From Entrophospora sp. SA101 (Eukaryota; Glomeromycota; Glomeromycetes; Entrophosporales; Entrophosporaceae), in assembly GCA_958430865.1 (NCBI GenBank), contig CAUDNR010002890.1:144964-156486 (forward strand): DNA of 11,523 nt. Reading direction: 5' to 3'. This document shows positions 1 through 7,470 of the stretch, one piece after another. The notes beneath the pieces are model-generated. The model saw only the letters and a program-made list of their open reading frames with translations, searched no databases and was not told the origin of the DNA. Position 1 is the stretch's first letter. Every line of letters begins with the position of its first letter. The position numbers and the translations under genes were made by a program.

Positions 1-345
1 ATTGTTATTTTGCCATTTATTTTTATCCATTTATTAGTATCTATACTAGTTTCAAAAATAATTTTGAACTTTTAAAGACAATTATAACATGATGTTGACT
101 CGGGTCGACCCGACCCGTTTCGGAGCTCTATCAAAGAATAACTCTCTTCCTAACTCTTCCTTGACCATATCTCTCGATATAATCAAAATAACCTTAATAT
201 AATGAATGTCAATGAAATGATTGTAAACGCAACAAATATAAGATACATGATTGTGACGAAAAATGAACAATGAAAAATCAAGCAAATTTATTTAATAAAA
301 ATAAAATTTACAACCCAAAAAAAATTTTTTTGCATGTTCTAATAA
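1..345. other. AT-rich spacer without a recognisable gene
   Basis: I see no supportable gene here. The sequence is AT-rich except for one short GC-rich patch at about 97-125, listed separately. Open frames in this stretch are short, biased to Phe/Ile/Tyr, and look like translated non-coding sequence. Confidence 0.6.
97..125. repeat. GC-rich island with CGGGTCG palindrome
   Basis: A block made of CGGGTCG/CGACCCG words stands out in otherwise AT-rich DNA. Positions 100-113 form a perfect 14-bp palindrome centred on GTCGAC, followed directly by a further CGACCCG-like word. From memory, repeats of this word occur in predicted proteins of Glomeromycotina as Arg-Val-Gly-Ser runs, which would make it a dispersed low-complexity repeat. 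That link is unverified. Confidence 0.45.
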
Positions 346-351
346 AGTTTC

Positions 352-477
352 CATTGTTGCTGCATCATCTGTTGCTGATTCAACATTACCCGAATCATCA
401 TTGTTATTTTCGATAAATTTAATATTTTCATCATACTTTCTTTTAGTGTGTTGACATCTTTTTTGAAGATAGTCCAA
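352..477 (-). other. possible coding fragment, unknown family
   Basis: A minus-strand reading frame starts at an ATG at 477. It is hydrophilic (Lys/Arg-rich start, then an Asn/Asp-rich stretch, then an Ala/Glu/Thr stretch), unlike the Phe/Ile-rich translations of surrounding spacer. It may be a distal piece of the degenerate gene at 640-1255, or an unrelated chance frame. No domain is recognisable. Confidence 0.2.
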
Positions 478-639
478 GATATCAACATTTAGATTGACAC
501 CTTTGTAGACAATTATTGTGATAACATGAGTACACTACAATTATTCAAATTAGTATAATTAGTGAATCACAATATACACAATATACGTAATTGCAAAAAT
601 GTTTGTAGATGGTTTTCTAGAAATAACAAAGTTTTAGTA

Positions 640-1255
640 ATTAAAGGATACTGATTTTGTGCTTTATATACTGATAGTATCAGATTGTTCCTGGATGTGA
701 ATCTATGATAATCGTCAACATTCAACATGTATGTGCTTTTTGTAAGTGCATTCTCTACATATTTCTCATGTTCATCTGCAACTTGCCTCTTTTTACGATC
801 TACTGCTCTTGATGTTGTAGTTGCTCCAAGATTTGTATCTACCAAGTCTAAATAGAATGCAAGGTCGAACTTAAAAGAGTTAATTTTTGTATTATTTAAT
901 AAAACAAGAAGATAACACATGAACACCGCCATTAATAGAGTTGGTCAAAAAACCCCTTCAAGAAATCTTCGTATTTTCATCAAAATCGTATATAGGACCT
1001 TGATAGCTCTAGTGAAATCAATCTTTTCACTTACCTCTTCCACTTCCCCTTCCGCATCTATGGTTTTTACTCTCCTATGTTCTCTTTTTAAAAGATTTTC
1101 TACAAAATTCATACAACGAATGTTACATAAAACAACACGTTACTTTCACTAAGTTGTTGTTCTCAGCTTCTTTCCATTTATTGCCTTTCAGTTGACGAAA
1201 TTTAGCTGATTTAATGGTTTTACATTCTGTGCAACGTTTAATTTTTTCTTAGAGT
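640..1255 (-). pseudogene. degenerate remnant of an uncharacterised multi-copy fungal protein
   Basis: Coding-like pieces follow each other on the minus strand in different frames. At about 1247-1150 there is a basic segment with a single Cys-x2-Cys pair (KRCTEC). At 1139-945 there is an open, charged segment (EGEVEEVSEKIDF) that reads to a TGA at 945-947. At about 870-700 there is a segment with TTTSRAVDRKKRQ and NVDDYH. Directly after the DDYH codons near 700, the original frame loses coherence while the neighbouring frame reads IHIQEQSDTIS, so a single-base frameshift is apparent. The DRKK...DDYH-IH...DT pattern resembles a repetitive, possibly transposon-derived family that I associate from memory with Rhizophagus-type genomes. 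Function is unknown. A donor-like GTAAGT within the 1139-945 segment suggests that part of the interruption could be an intron. Confidence 0.4.
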
Positions 1256-1477
1256 AAATCGTATTATGAAAGTTGTGAGATTCAAAGGGATTCAAAAGAT
1301 ACACATGATTTATTGCAAGAATGGGCTACGTAATACCCTTGTAAAAGTATTTTAAACTGTATAAAAAAAATTGAAATCAATTGTGAAAATCCATTCCTTT
1401 ATTTAGGACGGTCTCTCCTTCTCTTTGTGCTTGTAAGAATTCACCAGGTTCTCGCTGTTAACTAATGTAATTTATAG

Positions 1478-1919
1478 GTTTGATGGTTATGACAGTATTC
1501 CTAGACAACCCAAAGGGCTACATCTGCAGGATTCGACGTGGCGAACTGATGGAAGTTCCTGATAATGTAGAAGATTTTCCTTCCATTCTTACAATTCTCG
1601 CATCTACTCTAAATACAAGGGTTAGTTAAATTTCACCTAATCATGTATACTTGTACTAATATAAGCTGATATGTTCATGAATTTTAGGCTGTGGTCCGAG
1701 AGACGATAAAGGCGGTTCAAGCTAAAAAAACAAACAGTTGAATCATTTAAAAGAGCCGGGTGTCGAAAGCGACCTCTAAACAAAAATGAGCACCAAATAT
1801 TTTCGTGCTTATCAACTCCGAAGAAGGCTAAAGTGTGTGCAAAAGCATATGTCAAGAAATCTTATCCATCATCCCCGTCTCCTGGATCACGATCTGATTT
1901 ACTTTCATACTTGGAATAG
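1478..1919 (+). pseudogene. spliced coding remnant, unknown protein, frameshifted at A7
   Basis: An exon-like stretch at 1478-1620 is preceded by TAACTAAT...TTTATAG and ends at AGG/GTTAGT. The 67-nt interval 1621-1687 contains TACTAAT (branch-point-like) and ends TTTTAG, after which the frame continues in phase from 1688 (AVVRETIKAVQAKK). That frame stops at 1739-1741. After the A7 run at 1724-1730, the next frame is coherent, basic and open to TAG at 1917-1919 (QTVESFKRAGCRKRPLNK, later a Ser/Pro patch). One A fewer would join the two halves into a reading frame of about 120 residues. Upstream, a 26-nt piece at 1407-1432, flanked by TTTAG and GTAAGA, could be another exon. I do not recognise the protein. 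Either it is a decayed gene or the homopolymer is miscalled. Confidence 0.4.
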
Positions 1920-2156
1920 GTTTGGAAATGCTACATTATGTTCAAGGAACGGTCCAATATTGGGCATTATAAACTTTATATAGATATTTTTTCGATCATA
2001 TGAAAACCAGATAGCATATTAATATATAATTACTGTGATCCTACAATTATTTTTTACTATGCAAAAAATCATGCGTATGATACATCTGTTATAAGTAATA
2101 AAAGTTTGTAAAAAATTTTACACATACATATTCGTTTTTTGTAAATAAATTATCAT

Positions 2157-2180
2157 ATTTTTTAATACGTATTAAAAAAT
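2157..2180. repeat. perfect 24-bp AT-rich palindrome
   Basis: An A plus a T6 run, a 10-bp core AATACGTATT, then an A6 run plus T, form a spacer-free perfect palindrome centred on the CG at 2168-2169. It could extrude as a cruciform or bind a dimeric regulator. Poly-T/poly-A tracts make palindromes easier by chance, so function is not claimed. Confidence 0.7.
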
Positions 2181-2250
2181 TTTTTAAATAAAATCTTTTT
2201 TTTCGTTTTTTAAAAATCCCGAAAGACAAAAAAAAAGAGTGGTGTGGTGG

Positions 2251-2262
2251 TGATTGCAATCA
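2251..2262. promoter_or_regulatory. 12-bp palindrome TGATTGCAATCA
   Basis: This is a perfect palindrome about 150 bp upstream of the VPS54 start, and ATTGCAA is repeated directly just after it. The ATTGCAAT core resembles bZIP/C-EBP-type sites. It is a candidate operator by inspection only. Confidence 0.3.
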
Positions 2263-2408
2263 TTGCAACTCGTTGTTATAATTAGTATTTTAAAAAAATG
2301 AAATTTTTTTTTTTGATCTTCAAATGTTACACACAAAAAGAGAATTTCCGCCATGCTAATTTCTACATGATGAATTTTTTTAAAAAAAAATAACTTCGAT
2401 TTATAGAC

Positions 2409-5400
2409 ATGGAAAATATTAAAGGGAATAATAATAACAATGGTAACAATAATAATAATAACAATGATTCAAATAGCCTAGGCCTTACTGAGAATAGTAC
2501 ACAATCTTCACCAAGACAACCTTATGCTACTAACAGCACCTTCACAGCCACATCACCTATTACACCACGCCGTTTCTCCTCATCTACTACACGTAGTTTT
2601 GATACGAGTGATTACTTTTCTACTTTTCCAATGAATCAACGTGTGATGTCTTCAACAATGTCCTTACATGGTGGTGGTAGTGGTGGTAGTGGCAACGGTA
2701 GAAACCATAATACTAGAAATCTTGCCCGAAGAATTTCTATAAATTCATCAACATCTTACATTAGTACAATGTCTGAGACTTCTTTACCTTGGACTACCAA
2801 GGTATATACATAAATTATTTTAATTATTTGTTAATAGTTAGGAAGTTAATAATTGCATGTGTATATATATATAATATTATATTCATTTTTTTTTCGATAA
2901 AATAAAAAATTATATAACAAAAAGGATATCGGTTTTAATGGTATTATAATTATTATCATCATATATAAATTATCAGAGAAATTTTTTTTTCTTTTAATTG
3001 ATTATATTAATTATATTATATACATATCACATTATTATTCATCATATATTATTATTTCTTTAATATTTTTGTAAATTTTAGCAATATCTGGGATTTTAAA
3101 TAATCCTAATTCAAAATCTTCAAATTACGTAAAACCTTCAAAAAATGATATCCCGTCAGTTCCCCATACTCCAATAAAAAAGGTAAAACCTGTTGATTTC
3201 AATAATTATTTGAAACAGATGACCCCTTTGTTCAAGAAATATAGCCAAAATAAAGAAATCGGAACAGATGGTTTGATCCTATTAAGAAAATCACCAACAA
3301 CACCAATTACCACACCAACAACATCTGATAATCCAATTGATCAAAGTAATGATAATAATAATAGTAAAAATATTAATGGTGATGACGATGATGATGATAC
3401 GGCTAATGAAATTTATGTCCATAGACTAGAGAGTTCTCGTAATCCTTATTCTTTACATTTGCCATTACCAACCCCAACCACTTTCATTACACCAACGATA
3501 ACAAGTCCTATCGTTGATCAACGATTGCTTGAATCTAATATTGAACTTCCTTTACTTGAAACTGTACCTTCAATATTCTTTGATCCTAATTTTAACTTGG
3601 AAAATCCAAGAACATTTGATGCTGTGTGTGAACAAACGGACATCATCAAAGGAAATCCCAATGACCCTTCAATATCAACAAATGCAATTCTGCAAGAAAA
3701 ATTGTCTCATTATCTTGATACTGTAGAGGTTCATCTTACAAAAGAAATATCTTTAAGATCTTCTTCATTTTTTGCTGCTTTATCAAATCTTCAGGCATTA
3801 CATTCTGAAACCTTAGAATGTGTTACCCAGATTCATAAATTAAGAGAAGAGTTGGCTAGAATAGATGACACCAAAGCCAAAAAAGGTCTTGAAATTGTTA
3901 GATTAAAAAGACGTAAAGCAAATACGGGCAGACTTTATGAAGGGATTAAAATGGTTGCAGAAATCAGATCTATTCAACCAATGATACAAGAATTATTAGG
4001 ACAGGGTGATTATTTTTCAGCATTAGATTTAATTGACGAAGCAAATAGCTTATTACATGGTGGTAATGTTGGCAGCGATTCTGGTTATAATGGGAATGAG
4101 GAAAATATTAATTTACAATTTAATAATAATAATGGGTTAAAGACTCAGCTTACTTCTGGTATTAATAATAGACCAATAACTATTTCAAGACTGAGTAATG
4201 TGGCAAATGATATTAAAAAATCAGGTGTAATTGATTTGAGAGGAGTCAAAGCTTTAATGCATTTTAATGGTCAACTTACTAAAGTGTATAAAACTATTGG
4301 AGTAATGATGGAAAATGATTTAATAAATATGTTATTTCTTGATTTTGAAGAACATGTAGACAATGTGGATAAAAGTGTAATAATAAACTCGCTATACAAT
4401 TTTACCATTCCTCTACCAACTATTAAAAAATCAAATATACAACAAACATTCCTTTTTAATATTGACGATAAAAATCTCGAAAAAGAAGATAAATTAAAAC
4501 AAAGAATATCGCCATTTATCCTAGGATTATATAAAATGAATTCACTTACTCATGCTTTACAATCATATCGTGAAAGAATGTTGGATGAAATAAAGAAAAT
4601 AAGTCAAATACAAATGGTAATTCTTTATTATTATTGTTGCTTGATTCAAAAAGCTTTATTAACTATATGCATTTATATTCTAGCATAATTCTTCATTAAC
4701 AGCAATACTTGCCGATTCTAAAGAAGATCATTTAAACGAATCTCACTCTGAACAAAAGTATAAACATTTCCATTATAACATTCTTTTTAAATTGATTCAA
4801 ACATTGACTGTTTAATTTTTTTAAAAAAAAAATGGTTCTAGACTTGCCAAGGTATTAAAAGGAATGTCATTTGATACATTTGTTGACATGCTTTTATCCA
4901 TTTATGCAGTTCTACTCGAAGGAATGAGGCGAATCACAATTTATAACGAAATATTTAATAATATACTAAATGAAGCACAGAATTCAGGTGTTGAAATTCA
5001 AAAAAGTGTTGTTGAAGAAGAAGAAAAAAAAGTAAGCATAGAGGAAATAGATGTGGTAGAAGAGAGTGAAGGAAATTCTTCGGATTATAGTAATGTTACA
5101 CAGTTGATGGAAGAAGTTGAACAATCTGATAAAGAAATAGAAAAATCAAAAAATGAAACCAATGTTTTAAGCAATTCAAGATTTTCAAAAGCACTCAGAA
5201 TCACAACTGGCATAAAGTCTATGATACAAAAAAGAACCTCGTCATTAACTGGTAAACCTGTTCCTGAGTTAAATACTAAAGAATTAGTTGACAATACACC
5301 AGATACTGGATCACAAAAACTAAAAGCAGAATCTGATAATATTAAGAGTACTAGTAATAACAGTAGTGGTGGTAGCAACATCAACAACAGCAATAATAGT

Positions 5401-7253
5401 CAACATTCACAATTATTATCTGATTCCGTACAAATTGTTTATGCAACAGCAGATTTGGCTCATGTGCGATGTGCTAGTATGATAGCAATTCGTGCAGACC
5501 AAAATGCTCAACTAAATCAAAAAGACTTTTATCGATTGTTTAATGTGACGTGGGCATTTGTTTTAGAATGTGAAAATTTATGTGGTAGAATGTGTTATGG
5601 ACTTCGTGGAACAATTATGTCACAAGTATGATCGATATCTATATATTATATATATTTATTATATGTAAATAACCTTAATTATAACTTAATAACAAAAATA
5701 TTTTTTGTGCCTGCATATTTGCAGGCTAAAGCATTTTTAAATCATTTTCACATGGAAAAGACAAAACAAGAGAATACATTAGTTGAGAATGAACAATGGG
5801 TTCAAGCTGAAGTGCCTATCGATTTCCAACGTATCGTGGATAATATAGTGTCAGCATCTGTATCAGGATTGTCATGTTTTAGAGATGATCCGTCAGAACC
5901 TTTATCATCACCTTCGCTACACTCATATTCTTCTCGTGCTCCATCACAAAATGATAGCAGTAATCGACATATTTTTGTTGAAGAACGAAAATTTTTTGTG
6001 GTTGGCTGTAGTTTATTACTGATTAAAATGCTTGGTGATTATTTAAAGTGCATAGTTAATATACCTGCATTAACAACTGAGACAATGAATCGTATAATTG
6101 ATCTATTGAATGTGAGTCTTGAATATACATATATATAAAATGTCATTATATTATAATGCTTTGATTAATTCTATAATGTTCTGTTTGTTTAGGCATTTAA
6201 TTCTCGAACATGTCAAATGATTTTAGGTGCTGGAGCTAGGTTATCTGCTGGTTTAAAAAATATTACAGCTAAACATTTAGGTAAATAGTTTATCTAATAA
6301 TTATATATTTATCAAGTATGCAGTATATTTTTAAAATTTTAAATTAAAAAAAACCCAACTGTAGCACTTGCATCACAATCGCTGGGTGTGATGATTGCAT
6401 TAGTACCATTTATACGTGAATGTATAAGACATAATCTTGTTGTTAAACAATTTGTAATGTTGACAGAATTTGATCGAATCAAAAATGTATGTGGATTTTT
6501 TGAATTGGAGAATTAATCTGTTTCAAATGTTTTTTGTTCTTATCTTTCATATTAATAATTAATGAAAACACGATTTATATGAAATATAGGATTATGTTAA
6601 TCATCAAAATGAGATACATGCAAAATTGGTTTCTATTATGAATGAAAGATTAATCCATCATCTTCGAACTTTCCAGGTAATGTTGTTATTATTTCAACTT
6701 AGGTATATAATAGATTAATTATTATAATATTAATTAAAAAATTTTTCTCCTAAAAAAAGTCATTGAATTGGGATGAATTACAAAACAAAGAAGGTCCTAA
6801 TTCTTATATAGAATCATTAATAAAAGAAACATCCACATTACATAAAGTTTTAAACAAGTATCTTCCGCCTGAAACATTACAAGTAATTATCATTACCATT
6901 ATTAATATTTGACTTGTTGGTAAAATAAATAACAAACCATTATCATCATTATTTTTTATGTATGTGTATAGAATGTGATGACTCAAATTTTCAAATCTTC
7001 AATGTCAAAAATTGCAGAGGAAATTGGTAAATTGAATATTAATACATCTGATGGGAAGAAGAGGTTGATAGTGGATATACAATATTATGTAGGAAAATTG
7101 TCAACTTTGGAAGGACATAGAGAGCCAATTACAATGAGTGAAGAATTGGAAAAGGCAATTGAAAGTTTAGAAGTTAAAGAAAATGATAGTTTTAATAATA
7201 ATGCAAACAGTAATAATGATAATGTTGATACTACTGATTCACAATCAAAATGA
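2409..7253 (+). CDS. VPS54: Vps54, GARP complex subunit (11 exons, 1296 aa)
   Basis: Vps54 is a subunit of the Golgi-associated retrograde protein (GARP) complex with Vps51, Vps52 and Vps53. The complex tethers endosome-derived vesicles at the trans-Golgi network. Exons: 2409-2801, 2925-2940, 3082-4616, 4684-4757, 4842-5625, 5725-6111, 6193-6280, 6365-6486, 6590-6676, 6760-6882, 6972-7253. All ten introns are GT-AG and phases agree across every junction (3891 coding nt including stop). Seen in order: a poly-Asn and Ser/Thr-rich N-terminus; LPWTTK then GFNAISGILNNP (about 126-144), the conserved Vps54 start motif; an Asn/Asp-rich insert; VPSIFFDPNF; a coiled-coil-rich Vps54_N region (about 340-460) with GDYFSALDLIDEA; SFDTFVDMLLSIY; an acidic, Ser/Asn-rich insert; then the highly conserved Vps54 block (HVRCASMIAIRADQNAQL, CGRMCYGLRGTIMSQ, LVENEQWVQAEVP) and a helical C-terminal domain. 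At 1296 residues it exceeds human and yeast orthologues, mostly through low-complexity inserts. An in-frame TAA at 2391-2393 supports this start. Identity is secure. Exon edges are inferred from phase, splice sites and conservation. Confidence 0.92.
2426..2466 (+). repeat. AAT/AAC trinucleotide tract coding poly-Asn
   Basis: This is an imperfect (AAY)n tract in VPS54 exon 1 giving an Asn-rich run with two Gly interruptions. Similar shorter Asn or Asp tracts occur in exon 3 at about 3346-3400 and in exon 5 at about 5335-5400. These are length-variable trinucleotide expansions in disordered regions. Confidence 0.8.
2925..2940 (+). other. VPS54: 16-nt microexon of VPS54 (exon 2)
   Basis: The bases GATATCGGTTTTAATG are preceded by AAAAAG and followed by GTATTA. 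Direct splicing of exon 1 (ends 2801) to 3082 hits a stop within six codons. Inserting this microexon restores frame and yields TTK-DIGFN-A-ISGILNNP, matching the Gly-Phe-x-Ala-Ile-Ser pattern conserved in Vps54 proteins. The flanking introns are 2802-2924 (123 nt) and 2941-3081 (141 nt). The final G splits the Ala codon with exon 3. Confidence 0.85.
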
Positions 7254-7470
7254 AGTTACTTTTCTTATTAATTCTACTGTATACTTATTTATTTATTTAT
7301 TTACTTATTTTGTAATATTAATAATAATGTTAATGCAATAATTTAATATACGATGTATAGATAGATAGACACTATCCTAGCTATCCTAGTATTAGTTAGA
7401 TCATTATATAAATAAAAGATAACTTAAATATAAAATTTATACTATAATTACAATATACTACTATTTAAAT
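7254..7470. terminator. convergent 3' spacer of VPS54 and TOP2
   Basis: Only 217 bp separate the two stop codons, so the 3' UTRs probably overlap. An ATTT run at about 7284-7302 reads as repeated AATAAA on the minus strand and could polyadenylate TOP2. AATAAA at 7411-7416 on the plus strand could serve VPS54. No other gene is visible here. Confidence 0.55.
7357..7389. repeat. ATAG tetranucleotide run and CTATCCTAG duplication
   Basis: Three ATAG units at 7357-7368 are followed by two perfect tandem copies of CTATCCTAG at 7372-7380 and 7381-7389. They lie in the convergent spacer and look like simple slippage products. Confidence 0.8.

Larger units (their letters stand above)
1983..2408 (+). 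promoter_or_regulatory. upstream region of VPS54, promoter and 5' leader
   Basis: No gene is visible in this stretch. It is rich in poly-T and poly-A tracts, as is common in fungal promoters, and holds two perfect palindromes (listed separately). Close to the start codon lie two overlapping upstream ORFs: ATG at 2353-2355 closing with TGA at 2368-2370, and ATG at 2367-2369 closing with TAA at 2391-2393. The second is in frame with VPS54, so its TAA fixes the annotated start at 2409. The transcription start cannot be placed from sequence. Confidence 0.5.

Noticed and set aside
5085..5393. Leu-rich minus-strand frame
   Set aside because: It is antisense to VPS54 exon 5. The poly-Leu run mirrors the Ser/Asn-rich codons of the sense strand.
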